Shown: piece after piece, positions 33,933 to 43,174 of the stretch | Layout of the letters: the number at the start of each line of letters is the position of its first letter | How positions within the stretch are numbered: position 1 is the stretch's first letter | Source of the DNA: Thauera butanivorans NBRC 103042 | Lineage (GTDB): Bacteria; Pseudomonadota; Gammaproteobacteria; Burkholderiales; Rhodocyclaceae | Reading direction: 5' to 3' | Assembly (NCBI RefSeq): GCF_001591165.1 | Contig: NZ_BCUG01000039.1 | Location: 1 to 61,222, forward strand | DNA length: 61,222 nt | The notes under the pieces: generated by a model | What the model was told of the DNA's origin: nothing | Databases searched by the model: none | What the model saw: only the letters and a program-made list of their open reading frames with translations | Made by a program: the position numbers and the translations under genes

Positions 33933-34907
33933 TCATGTGTTCTGGTTCAAAATCCGTATCGGCAATTCAGATTGCGCCGAGCCGTTCTTCAAGCCGCGAA
34001 GCAGCGCGTTCAATTCGTCCTGATTGCCATATCCATAGAGCTTCACGCCATCCGGGCGGGGTACGACATCGGATGCAAGGACAGGGCAGCCGAAATGAAT
34101 GGCCTCCCTGATGCTGATGCTGTCTCCATCGGTCGAGGTGAGGCGAAGAAAGGCATGCACCCTCTTGTATACCGGCCAGAACTGATACTGCCCCAGCATT
34201 TTCACAAGCACTCCGGCCGACGCCAGCCTATCCATGCGCACAGCCAGATCACGGGGCAAGAGGCTTTCGTCGAACTCCGCGATTGCGAGCAAGCAGCGCG
34301 GCTCGCATCCCTCCTCCTGGAGGTATTCAAGTGACGCGATGAGCGCATCGATACCATAAACGTCGCGCCCGGCACCATCCCGTACATATACGGACGCGGA
34401 AAGCGCCAGCTTCAAGCCATGCGTGCTTTCCAGAAAATCCACGACCTCTTCCGGGTAGCTTTTCAGTATCTCCGCCTGTTCAGACTCCACCGGCGGCAAA
34501 AAAGGGCTCTCCACTTCAACCTTGTGCCCCAACCCCCTGCTCTCATATCCAGCCTTGAGGTGTTGGTGAACAACCCTGATCCCCAACGCATTCTTCACCA
34601 GAAAAATGTAAAGCCTTTCCAGTCGGCCCCTGCCCCAGTTTCGCCGGGAAGCATTGTGATCGTAAACGTAGGAGCGCCTGAGGGCGCCAAGCAGATAGCA
34701 CGCAAGGAGAAAATGGATATTCCCCGTATTCACATAGAATTCACATCGCGAGGAGATGACAAGCCAGAACAGCTTCGCCGGCCACCACAGGCTCCTCAAG
34801 TCGACATATCCAGCACCGGCTGAACGCATCGACTCGTATTTTCGCTTAACGAAAATGCTCACTCCGCCGTAAGGTGGAGGAAAGCGACCAACGACAACGA
34901 CTTTCAT
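33933..34907 (-). CDS. Glycosyltransferase (GT4-like)
   Basis: 324 residues from MKVVVVGRFPPPYGG (34907), the upstream start at 34943 being less likely. The N-terminus matches GT-B glycosyltransferases that begin VGRFPPPYGGVSIFV. The C-terminal part has FLRLTSTDGDSISIREAIHFGCPVLA, the nucleotide-sugar-binding EX7E region. It is 62 bp after the polymerase candidate. Acceptor and donor cannot be predicted. Confidence 0.78.
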   Translation of the reverse strand: MKVVVVGRFPPPYGGVSIFVKRKYESMRSAGAGYVDLRSLWWPAKLFWLVISSRCEFYVNTGNIHFLLACYLLGALRRSYVYDHNASRRNWGRGRLERLYIFLVKNALGIRVVHQHLKAGYESRGLGHKVEVESPFLPPVESEQAEILKSYPEEVVDFLESTHGLKLALSASVYVRDGAGRDVYGIDALIASLEYLQEEGCEPRCLLAIAEFDESLLPRDLAVRMDRLASAGVLVKMLGQYQFWPVYKRVHAFLRLTSTDGDSISIREAIHFGCPVLASDVVPRPDGVKLYGYGNQDELNALLRGLKNGSAQSELPIRILNQNT

Positions 34908-34969
34908 GATGGATCCGGGAGTTGAAGAAAAAGCCCTGAGCATTCACTCTCTGCTTCTGGCAGCATGTC

Positions 34970-36409
34970 CTAAAGAAACTTGGCGCCGGCCCATAACAGA
35001 TGCAGAACGGCCGCAGCCGCCAGAACCACGCCCGTCACTCTCTTGTACCTGGCCCGCATGAGATGGTCCGACATGTCCGGCTGGAGAGCGAAAACCAGCA
35101 AGGGCACCAGAAAGGCGCCGAAATGCCTAGGCTCCAGGCTGGTTGCCGCTATCGCGAACATCATCCCTCCGCCCAGAAAGGCCAGAAAGAGAGTTTCCGG
35201 TGTCCTTTTCGAGCGATCCCTTGCAAGCTCCAGCAAGGCAAGCCACAGAAGCGGAGTCACGAAATAAAAGTAGATTGCGTTGACAGATCGAAGGACATGA
35301 ATGGCGCTTGCCACCTCGAACCCCGACCATACCGGCACCGGAAATACGAGAAGATAGAGAGAGCCGAGGACCAGTCTGATCGGCAATGGTTGCTTGACGA
35401 TCAGTGCCATCCCGAGTGAGCCCGACCCATGCTGGCCTTCGCTCATGCCAAGATACGCCTCGTTCCCCTTGACGAGCCGATCCAGGATCTGGTCGCCAAA
35501 AGCAACGAGCAGTCCTATGACACACGCACCTGCAAGGACGGCCATCAAGTAGAGGCCGCCTTTCCCTCGACCGCCGGCGTTGCCGATCAGGAGCGCAGTG
35601 ACGGCGCACAAGGCCATCGCAAAAGGAACGAAGGAAAACTCGGTTCTCAGAAAACCCAGAATCGTTGCGCCCGCAATATTGGCCACGGCAAGAGGGACGA
35701 GATTCAAGCCAAAACGCGGTGTGCGGAGCGCCTTGACCCATAAGAACACCAGGAAAGTGACGAGCAGCAGCACGACCGCATCACGGAGATGTATGGCTGC
35801 GAACATCCAGAACAAGCCGCAGCATGCCGCCAATAGCTTGAAAAGTCTGATTTTTTGAACGTCGTCGCCATAAACGCATCTGACTATTCGCACCCCGATC
35901 GCTGCCGTCATCGAAACGGAGGTGATATTTACCGCAACTCCGATGTAGCGCTCTTTCTGAAATCCGAGAAAGGAAAAAAGATCGTAGATCTCCGACCAGA
36001 ACGCGATTGCCAGAGAGCCCTCATGAACCTCTCTCAGTTCCGCAAGCGTCAGGCCGCTTCCTTTTCCTGTCGCATAGTCGAAGAAACGGCCTGCATCGCC
36101 GTGCAGTTGAACCTGATCGAAGAAAAAGTTCGCGTAGATTGCCGCAATGCCTGCCACTGCGAAACAGACAAGAAAAACCAGACCGAAGGCGGAGTACTCC
36201 TGGGACCTAGAGCCGTTCAGCGGGACAATGAAAAGCGAGCCCAGGAAAAAAAGCAGCGCCGATGCCACGAACGGCTCGATCGTGCCATATGCAAGAACAT
36301 TGAGAAAAAAACCCGCTCCAAGGAGAATGGACAGGGCGAAGAAGCTGTTCACCAGGTTTCTCGCGAAATATGTATCATGAAAGAAGCTCGAATGCGGCTC
36401 TCTTTTCAA
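34970..36409 (-). CDS. Polytopic membrane protein, candidate Wzy-like polymerase
   Basis: 479 residues with about ten to twelve hydrophobic segments and a polar periplasmic loop around residues 310-350 (GNEAYLGMSEGQHG). This is the architecture of O-antigen/EPS repeat-unit polymerases (Wzy), which share little sequence. Placement among glycosyltransferases and Wzx supports that role, and no other Wzy candidate is in the cluster. The only plausible start is TTG at 36409, overlapping the stop of the preceding transferase as TTGA, so translation is coupled. GC content is visibly lower than in flanking housekeeping genes. Confidence 0.7.
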   Translation of the reverse strand: MKREPHSSFFHDTYFARNLVNSFFALSILLGAGFFLNVLAYGTIEPFVASALLFFLGSLFIVPLNGSRSQEYSAFGLVFLVCFAVAGIAAIYANFFFDQVQLHGDAGRFFDYATGKGSGLTLAELREVHEGSLAIAFWSEIYDLFSFLGFQKERYIGVAVNITSVSMTAAIGVRIVRCVYGDDVQKIRLFKLLAACCGLFWMFAAIHLRDAVVLLLVTFLVFLWVKALRTPRFGLNLVPLAVANIAGATILGFLRTEFSFVPFAMALCAVTALLIGNAGGRGKGGLYLMAVLAGACVIGLLVAFGDQILDRLVKGNEAYLGMSEGQHGSGSLGMALIVKQPLPIRLVLGSLYLLVFPVPVWSGFEVASAIHVLRSVNAIYFYFVTPLLWLALLELARDRSKRTPETLFLAFLGGGMMFAIAATSLEPRHFGAFLVPLLVFALQPDMSDHLMRARYKRVTGVVLAAAAVLHLLWAGAKFL

Positions 36410-37524
36410 GAGAATGGCTGCAAGGAGCGTCCAGCCCCACCAAGCAAGGCCTCATACTCCTCAACCATTCTATCCACCCCCAGTTGACTCCGAGCGTAAT
36501 TCATTGAATTTTCAGACATTTCACGCCACTCCTGCTCCGGGAGGAAGACGACATGCTCGATGGCCTTGCAGATCTGTACCGGATCCAGCGGGTCAAAGAT
36601 GAATCCGCGCGCCGGCTCATCGACAAGAGATGGATGATCGCAGACGCCCGATGCAATCACCGGGCGTCCGGCAATGAAAGCCTCGCAGACCACGTTCGGC
36701 AGGCCCTCATACAACGATGGATGTATCAGCGCCCGATGCTCGCGCAGAAGATCCATGATGTCCCGCCGCTCGCCAAGCCAGTTCCATTGCGCCCTCACTC
36801 CGGGATACTTGTCGAGGATCGCTCTGAGGGCGGAAACGTAGCGCTGTCCAGCAGGAAGAATGTCCTCCTTGCCTGCCCATGAAATATCGGGCACGTAGCC
36901 GTGCTTCCGGCGAAAAAGCTCCAGCGCCTCGACCAATCGAATGCCGTTCTTTTCGGGGCCAATCCGACCGACAACCAGGAAACTCATGGGCGGAATTTCG
37001 CCGCTGGCAGCTTGGTCTGCCATTGGGAATCCGTTGTAGATCGCCATGGTTTTTCCGCGGAGCCACGGATACCGCCGTAGCCACTCGGCCTGGCTTTTGC
37101 TGTTGGCCACCACCTTGTCTGTGAACCCGTACAGAAGCCGCTTTCCCAAAGCAAGGTATTTGTTCTTGTCGTGGTGATGGCTGGACCGCTCCGATACGAC
37201 GAGCTTCAAGCGCGGAGAGAAAATCGACGCCACGACGGAGTACACGTTTGGCGTATCGAGAAACGAAATCAGCGCATCGTATTCCCTTGCGTGCAGCAGG
37301 CGCACGAGTCCAACGAGCACGTTGACGCCCAGTTTTCCCTTCTTGGGGAGCGCATGCACCGCCACGCCCGCTTCTGCCAACTCGGACAGGAAAAAATCCT
37401 GGTGGGGATAGTAGATGAACACATCCACGATATGCCCACGGGCCTTCAGGCCGCATGCCAGGTTGACCAACTGACGCTGTGCCCCTCCCGAGCCGAGCGA
37501 GTCGATTACACATAGAATCTTCAT
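36406..37524 (-). CDS. Family-4 glycosyltransferase
   Basis: 372 residues from MKILCVIDSLGSGGAQ (37524). The N-terminal SLGSGGAQRQLVNLACGL and the C-terminal REHRALIHPSLYEGLPNVVCEA with the EX7E glutamates identify a retaining GT-B family-4 transferase. It adds a sugar to the lipid-linked repeat unit. Its stop overlaps the TTG start of the polymerase candidate. Confidence 0.9.
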   Translation of the reverse strand: MKILCVIDSLGSGGAQRQLVNLACGLKARGHIVDVFIYYPHQDFFLSELAEAGVAVHALPKKGKLGVNVLVGLVRLLHAREYDALISFLDTPNVYSVVASIFSPRLKLVVSERSSHHHDKNKYLALGKRLLYGFTDKVVANSKSQAEWLRRYPWLRGKTMAIYNGFPMADQAASGEIPPMSFLVVGRIGPEKNGIRLVEALELFRRKHGYVPDISWAGKEDILPAGQRYVSALRAILDKYPGVRAQWNWLGERRDIMDLLREHRALIHPSLYEGLPNVVCEAFIAGRPVIASGVCDHPSLVDEPARGFIFDPLDPVQICKAIEHVVFLPEQEWREMSENSMNYARSQLGVDRMVEEYEALLGGAGRSLQPFS

Positions 37525-37573
37525 CGAGTCCTCGAGCCTGCCAATGTTCGTGTGTTCCACGGAAAATGATTCA

Positions 37574-38692
37574 TCACATCGACTTGGGCGGCAGGCCGAC
37601 GGACGCGATCAGCCCTTCCAGAATCTTGACGGGCATGCTCGTCTCGCCATCGTGCCAGGCTCCGCTTCGATCGAAATACCCCGGATAGACCGACGTCACG
37701 CAGCCAAAGCTGATTTCGACGACCATGGGTTCGCCATTGGCCGTGTACACAAGATCGATCGCAACGCTCTGCATCTTCAAGGTGTCTGCAAGCCTGAACG
37801 CGAGTTCGATCGAAGCCTTGGGAAACGCGTCCGGCTCATAGCTCTTCAAACCGGAACCCGATGCGCGAAAATCTCCCGTCCTGCAGAAGCGCCGTACTGC
37901 AAAGCAGAAATCGCCGACGACGACCAGCCTGTCGTCGAATCTGTTGTCTGGAATGAATTCCTGGAAGTAGGCGTATCCAATTTCCCGCGGATGGAGGTCG
38001 GATTCGTCGCGAATGGAGGGCAGCAAGGAGCGTCCCAGGTGATAAAACACCGCAGCCATCGAACGTGGGCTCCTGTCGCGCCTCGCGCGCCAGATGCTCT
38101 GCTTGAAGATCTCCCACCTTTCAAAGTACGGGAAACCCGTGCCAAAGGCTTTCCTGACGAGTTTTCGCGCCTCGGCCCTTGTCCTCGCCAGCCGTACATT
38201 CAGGGCACCCGCTCCACCACGCAGCTTGAAAACGACCGGATAGGAGCAGGTTTGCAGCCAGGCGTCCGCCGATGCCTGGTCGTAGAACACGTGGGATTTT
38301 GCCGCAGGCAGGCCCGCCACCTCGAAAACGTATTTCTGTGCGACCTTGTCATCGAAGTGCCAGCAGGTCTGGATATCCGGATACGTCCGAATCGAGGTGC
38401 TTGCCAGCGCCGAAAACAGCTGACGGGCAAAGAGCTGGTCCTTGTAGGAATCATGGCGCCAATGCCATAGAAAAGCCGCACCATCGCGGATCTTCGAAAC
38501 GAGGTCACTCCGATAAGGGTTCACGGTCTCGAAATCCACTCCAGCTTTGGAGCAGTATTCGATCCACTCGTCTGAAAACGAGCCTTTCCGTTCGACGATG
38601 TATAGCTTGCGTGAGGCCGGTGCCCCGTGCGCGCCTGGATTCCCGGCCACGGCGCAAGTATTTTCCGGGTACTGATCTTCTTGCCTGATCAC
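37574..38692 (-). CDS. ATP-grasp ligase of the polysaccharide cluster
   Basis: 372 residues. An ATP-grasp fold is visible: an N-terminal pre-domain (about 28-110), the lysine strand CSYPVVFKLRGGAGALNVRL (about 175-195), YAYFQEFIPDNRFDDRLVVV (about 246-265), and the metal-binding SVAIDLVYTANGEPMVVEIS (about 325-345). RimK-like enzymes join a carboxylate to an amine. The carboxylate could be that of a uronic acid made by the TviB homologue, giving an amidated sugar, or an amino acid; this is inference. The start is GTG at 38692, overlapping the flippase stop as GTGA. Confidence 0.78.
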   Translation of the reverse strand: MIRQEDQYPENTCAVAGNPGAHGAPASRKLYIVERKGSFSDEWIEYCSKAGVDFETVNPYRSDLVSKIRDGAAFLWHWRHDSYKDQLFARQLFSALASTSIRTYPDIQTCWHFDDKVAQKYVFEVAGLPAAKSHVFYDQASADAWLQTCSYPVVFKLRGGAGALNVRLARTRAEARKLVRKAFGTGFPYFERWEIFKQSIWRARRDRSPRSMAAVFYHLGRSLLPSIRDESDLHPREIGYAYFQEFIPDNRFDDRLVVVGDFCFAVRRFCRTGDFRASGSGLKSYEPDAFPKASIELAFRLADTLKMQSVAIDLVYTANGEPMVVEISFGCVTSVYPGYFDRSGAWHDGETSMPVKILEGLIASVGLPPKSM

Positions 38693-39960
38693 GACTGATT
38701 CGCCTCATTGATGGACCGGGCCTTCCGGATGACGTGAAGCACCAGATACAGGTTGACGATCGCTCCGGCGCAGGAAAAAAGAGCCACGGATATCGTTTCA
38801 TCCTTGAGAACGAGGATCCCGAAAGCCAATGCCAGGGCCTTCGCAACGATACTCAGCACTTCATAGCCGAGCAGAAATTTCTGTATCCCCAGCGGGGCGA
38901 TGGCAGAAACCGATGGCCTGTTGATGAAGCCGAACAGAAGCCAGATGGAAATCCAGCCGGCGAACACGCCGGCGTTGTGCCATTGGGTTCCGAAGACGAA
39001 GGAGAAGAGCTCGGGGCCATAGAAGAACACCACGCCGAAGGGCAGTGCAGCGATACCGAAGAGGATTAGGGTCGACCTGATGAGCAGGCGGCTGACGTCT
39101 TCCCTCTCGGCCACGGCTTCCGCCAGGCGTGGATAGAAGACGTCGGAAACCGATTTTCCGACCAGCGTCAGCGGAGCGCTCAATATGCTCTTCGCCAGCG
39201 CATAATAACCCACCACCGCCTGATCGAACGCAAAGCCTAGAACCAGAATCGGCAGGCTTTGCGAGATGGCGTTGATGAATCCCTGGGGGGCGCGATAAAG
39301 CGCGAAATCACTGAATTTCCGTGCGACGACCGGAGCATTGGCGAGCGCGTCGAACGTGCCCAGGGCAGCCAGGCCGCGCCTTGCCTTGAGGCCGAGCGTG
39401 TAGAGCAAGGTCTGCACGGCCTGGCCGAATGCGTATATCCCGATCAGTGCCGCGGCAAGCGGGAAGAAGAAGCCGAGGGCGGATTTCGAGACATTGTTGA
39501 AGAGCGAGTTGATCACTTCCATCCGCGCCAGCGAGGAGAAATCCTTTTCGCGTAAAAGCCAGCTTCTGAACACTTGCGCCAAACCCGAGAACAGTACGGC
39601 AAAGGCAAAGAGATACGGCAGCCCGGTGAAGTTCTCCATTCCCATGTAATCGAGCAGTTCGCCCTCGAACATCAGCGCCAGAAAAAGCGTGACTGCGGCA
39701 AAGAGGAGCGCGATCAGGCCGGATAGCTGGGTCAGTGAGACAGCCTCGCTGTCGTCGCGGGACAGCACGATCGCCATGGGGTAGGACAAGGCCACAAGTG
39801 GAACGAGAATCGTGATCAGCGAAGAGAAGGTGCCGAGCGCGCCATAAGCTTCCGGCGGAAAAAGCCTTGTAATGATCGGCGTGAAGAGGATGGTGATCGC
39901 CTGAGCGAGGGCAGTGCCTCCCGCCATGGTGGCGACCGATTTGACGACTTTCGGTTTCAC
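38689..39960 (-). CDS. Wzx-like polysaccharide flippase
   Basis: About 423 residues with twelve to fourteen membrane segments; the first helices (SVATMAGGTALAQAITILFT, PIITRLFPPEAYGALGTFSS) are the classical MATE/Wzx start. It moves the lipid-linked repeat unit to the periplasm. No ATG is available: GTG at 39960 has a weak upstream GGAAAAG, while TTG at 40011 would add 17 basic residues. The start is therefore uncertain. GTGA overlap with the ATP-grasp gene. Confidence 0.85.
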   Translation of the reverse strand: MKPKVVKSVATMAGGTALAQAITILFTPIITRLFPPEAYGALGTFSSLITILVPLVALSYPMAIVLSRDDSEAVSLTQLSGLIALLFAAVTLFLALMFEGELLDYMGMENFTGLPYLFAFAVLFSGLAQVFRSWLLREKDFSSLARMEVINSLFNNVSKSALGFFFPLAAALIGIYAFGQAVQTLLYTLGLKARRGLAALGTFDALANAPVVARKFSDFALYRAPQGFINAISQSLPILVLGFAFDQAVVGYYALAKSILSAPLTLVGKSVSDVFYPRLAEAVAEREDVSRLLIRSTLILFGIAALPFGVVFFYGPELFSFVFGTQWHNAGVFAGWISIWLLFGFINRPSVSAIAPLGIQKFLLGYEVLSIVAKALALAFGILVLKDETISVALFSCAGAIVNLYLVLHVIRKARSINEANQS

Positions 39961-40092
39961 TTTGAGCGTTCTTTTCCAGATGCCATCTCGCTGTTTGGCT
40001 CGACCCTGCAAGCGTGTTGCATGGCGGTACGTCGCCGATCAGACCCGCGGTTTTCTCCATGCACGACCTGAAGCATTCGGTGCCAGCATGGC

Positions 40093-40123
40093 CCCGAGCA
40101 GCACGGTCCTCGTGCTGCTCGGG
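40093..40123. repeat. 13 bp perfect hairpin downstream of the TviB-like gene
   Basis: CCCGAGCAGCACG (40093-40105) and CGTGCTGCTCGGG (40111-40123) with the loop GTCCT. On the minus strand it lies 22 bp after the dehydrogenase stop and ahead of the flippase. It lacks a T-run on that strand, so it is more likely an mRNA-stabilising or attenuating stem than a full terminator. Confidence 0.65.
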
Positions 40124-40144
40124 TTTGCTGTCAGTTACTGGAGA

Positions 40145-41428
40145 CTACAGCCTCAAGTCCGCCGCATCGCGCGGCAGTACATACTTCAGGTCGTAGAGCA
40201 CGTGCTCGCGCTTGCCCAGCGCGCGGATGCCCTGATCGCTGAGCACCTTGAACTGGTCGTGGGCCACGGCCACGACGATGGCGTCGTAGGTGCCCGGCGC
40301 CGGGATCTGGATCGGCGTGATGCCGTACTCGTGCTCTGCCTCGGCCGGATCGACCCAGGGGTCGTACACCTCGGCCGCCATGCCGTACTCTCCCAGTTCC
40401 TTGACGATGTCCACCACGCGGGTGTTGCGCAGGTCCGGGCAGTTTTCCTTGAAGCTCAGGCCCATGATCAGGATCTTCGCGCCTTCGACCTGGATGCGCC
40501 GCTTGAGCATGGCCTTGACCAGCTGCGACACCACGTAGGCGCCCATGCCGTCGTTGAGCCGACGGCCGGCCAGGATGATCTCGGGGTGGTAGCCGATCGC
40601 CTGCGCCTTGTGGGTGAGGTAGTACGGATCCACGCCGATGCAGTGCCCGCCGACCAGGCCCGGACGGAACGGCAGGAAGTTCCACTTGCTGCCGGCCGCC
40701 TTCAGCACTGCTTCGGTGTCGATGCCCATGCGGTTGAAGATGATGGCGAGTTCGTTGATCAGCGCGATGTTGACGTCGCGCTGGGTGTTCTCGATGACCT
40801 TGGCCGCCTCGGCCACCTTGATGCTCTCGGCCTTGTGGGTGCCGGCGAGGATGATCTGGCGATACAGCGCATCGACCAGGTCGGCCACCTCGGGCGTGGA
40901 GCCGGACGTGACCTTGCGGATGGTGGAGACGCGGTGCTCCTTGTCGCCCGGATTGATGCGCTCGGGGCTGTAGCCGGCGTAGAAGTCGACGTTGAAGCGC
41001 AGCCCGGAGTGCTGCTCCAGCACCGGCACGCAGTCTTCCTCGGTGGCGCCGGGATAGACGGTGGATTCGTAGATGACGATGTCGCCCTGCTTGAGCACCT
41101 TGCCGATGGTCTCGCTGGCCTTGATCAGCGGCGTCAGGTCTGGCTGCTTGTGCTCGTCGATCGGCGTCGGCACGGTGACGATGAAGACGTTGCAGGCGGC
41201 CAGGTCCTGCGCATCGGCGCTGTAGCGCAGGCCGGTGGCTTCGCGCAGCTCTTCGTCCGAGACTTCGAGCGTGGCGTCGTGGCCGGCCTCGAGCGCGTCG
41301 ATGCGCGTCCGGTTGATGTCGAAGCCGAGCACGTCGCGCTGCCTGGCGAACTCCACCGCCAGCGGCAGGCCGACGTAGCCCAGGCCGATGACGGCAAGCT
41401 TGATCTGATCGAGGGAATGGGCAGTCAT
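40145..41428 (-). CDS. tviB: UDP-N-acetylglucosamine 6-dehydrogenase, TviB/WbpA-like
   Basis: 427 residues from [15 protein letters not shown] (41428). The N-terminal NAD motif [13 protein letters not shown] and the catalytic-cysteine motif [16 protein letters not shown] (about residues 255-270) place it in the UDP-glucose/GDP-mannose dehydrogenase superfamily; the substrate segment [14 protein letters not shown] and the [17 protein letters not shown] style match TviB/Vi-type enzymes. It oxidises a UDP-HexNAc to its uronic acid, supplying an acidic sugar. No TviC-like 4-epimerase is in this window. Confidence 0.88.
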   Translation of the reverse strand: MTAHSLDQIKLAVIGLGYVGLPLAVEFARQRDVLGFDINRTRIDALEAGHDATLEVSDEELREATGLRYSADAQDLAACNVFIVTVPTPIDEHKQPDLTPLIKASETIGKVLKQGDIVIYESTVYPGATEEDCVPVLEQHSGLRFNVDFYAGYSPERINPGDKEHRVSTIRKVTSGSTPEVADLVDALYRQIILAGTHKAESIKVAEAAKVIENTQRDVNIALINELAIIFNRMGIDTEAVLKAAGSKWNFLPFRPGLVGGHCIGVDPYYLTHKAQAIGYHPEIILAGRRLNDGMGAYVVSQLVKAMLKRRIQVEGAKILIMGLSFKENCPDLRNTRVVDIVKELGEYGMAAEVYDPWVDPAEAEHEYGITPIQIPAPGTYDAIVVAVAHDQFKVLSDQGIRALGKREHVLYDLKYVLPRDAADLRL

Positions 41429-41471
41429 GGTGGATGACACTCCGCGTGAATGAGAAGAAGTGTTGAGAAAA

Positions 41472-43040
41472 TCAGTGTTTTGCAATCAGGGTGTCAGGGG
41501 CGCCGACGGCCTCCTCACCTTCCGTATTCGTGTGCTTGACGTCCTGGTCCAGGATTCGGCCATGATCGACGTAAGTGAAGGACTCCTCCAGCAACTCGCG
41601 TTTGCGCTGCCGGCGGTTGCGGACTCGCATCTCGACTGCGGGCTCATCCGGATTGATCCGGCGATCATTGAAAGGGTCTCGATGGACATAGCTGCGAATA
41701 TAGACCCCGTTGTATGGATGCAGCGCTTTTCGTATCAAACGCAGATATTCGATTTGGTGGGTCAGGGGCGCAGTTTCATCGTCAAGCATGATCTCCACCA
41801 CGGCATACCGCATCCCGGGACTGCCGTCGGCCTCCATGCGCTGATACAGGCGGGTCCGGAAAGCCGTGTTGTCGCGGAGCTGAGGAGCGACCAGTTCGTT
41901 GATCTGCTCGACACGCTCGAGTGCGCAGTTGCCGAAGAACACGCCGCAATTGGCGGCAGGCGTAAGATGCAGATAACGGTGAATGCCGCGCAATGCAGGC
42001 ACGAAACGCCATGGGCGCGCGGTGACCATGACGTAAGCGGCAAACAGGCACAGAAAGGCCATGAACATCACGCTTTCGGGCACGCCCCAGAGCAAGCCGG
42101 TGACGCCGGCTCCTCCCAGCACGAGGTGCAGCAAACCTATGGACGTCACCACGTCCTCCACGCGAAAGCCCGCACGTTGAAGCAGGTGGTGCAAATGGTG
42201 GCGATCGGGTGTGAACGGAGACTGCCCCATCAGCACTCGGCGTACCATGACGCTGAGCGTGTCGATGAGCGGAATGGCGAACAGCCACAAAGCGGCAACG
42301 GGGCTGATCAGCGCGCCTTCTCCCTGGGTCAGGCCGATAAGCAGCCATACGATCAGCAGTCCCAGCGTCATGCTGCCGTTGTCGCCCATGAAGGTACGTG
42401 CGCGGTGCTGCCGTCCATGGCGCATGTTGAACCACAGAAACCCCCCTACTCCGCCCAGCAGGGCCATCGACAGCAAGTGCATCGGGCCGTCTCCGCCAAA
42501 GCCCGTCATCAGCGCGATCAGCAGCAGCGTGATGCCGGCGATGGTGCCGACCAGTCCATCGATGCCATCGACCATGTTGAGCGCATTGATGCCGCCGATG
42601 GTGGCGAAGACGGTGAACGGCACGGCCAGAAGGCCAAGCGCGATGTCGCCGGTGAATACCACGTTGCCCAGTCCGGTCAGTAAAATCCCGCCGCCGTATA
42701 CCATGAGCAAGGCCAGCACGGCTTGAACGACGAGCCGGATCCTGAAGCCGAGCTTCCAGCGATCGTCCACCAGCCCCACCAGGAACATCGTGCCGCCGCA
42801 TATCAGCAGCGAGATCCACGCGGTATTCCGGGCGGGATAAAGGCTGATCAACATCACGACCGCGAGCAGCAATGCGGCCATTATTCCGAAGCCGCCGATG
42901 AAGGGCGTGACGTGCTCATGCTGCTTGTGCTCCCCGGGATGGTCGATCAAGCCCGCGCGCGGAGCCAGCGCGATCATGGCGCGTATGACGATGGCGGAAA
43001 CCAGGATCGCCAGCGGTAGAACGATGAGCCCATGCATCAT
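41472..43040 (-). CDS. WecA/MraY-family initiating transferase with C-terminal extension
   Basis: 522 residues; ATG at 43040 is supported by AAGGAGG eight bases upstream (the open frame to 43433 is spurious). Residues 1-340 form the polytopic family-4 sugar-1-phosphate transferase: [38 protein letters not shown] and [13 protein letters not shown] are the diagnostic cytosolic motifs. It attaches the first sugar phosphate to undecaprenyl phosphate. Beyond the last helix, about 178 residues of hydrophilic sequence (345-522) follow, absent from WecA and MraY (about 360 residues). The extension has helix-rich segments around [14 protein letters not shown] and an Arg/Lys-rich [13 protein letters not shown]. 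Its role is unknown. Confidence 0.9.
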   Translation of the reverse strand: MMHGLIVLPLAILVSAIVIRAMIALAPRAGLIDHPGEHKQHEHVTPFIGGFGIMAALLLAVVMLISLYPARNTAWISLLICGGTMFLVGLVDDRWKLGFRIRLVVQAVLALLMVYGGGILLTGLGNVVFTGDIALGLLAVPFTVFATIGGINALNMVDGIDGLVGTIAGITLLLIALMTGFGGDGPMHLLSMALLGGVGGFLWFNMRHGRQHRARTFMGDNGSMTLGLLIVWLLIGLTQGEGALISPVAALWLFAIPLIDTLSVMVRRVLMGQSPFTPDRHHLHHLLQRAGFRVEDVVTSIGLLHLVLGGAGVTGLLWGVPESVMFMAFLCLFAAYVMVTARPWRFVPALRGIHRYLHLTPAANCGVFFGNCALERVEQINELVAPQLRDNTAFRTRLYQRMEADGSPGMRYAVVEIMLDDETAPLTHQIEYLRLIRKALHPYNGVYIRSYVHRDPFNDRRINPDEPAVEMRVRNRRQRKRELLEESFTYVDHGRILDQDVKHTNTEGEEAVGAPDTLIAKH

Positions 43041-43174
43041 GAGAGCCTCCTTTTTTGAAGTCGAACACACCCGGCGAGGCGACGCCGGGGTGCGCGCTCG
43101 AGAAGCTGAAGTGTCGTCAGGCGGGCGCCTGTAGATGATTGGGGGGGCGCCCGTGCGTGGTGCCTGCCTGGTCG

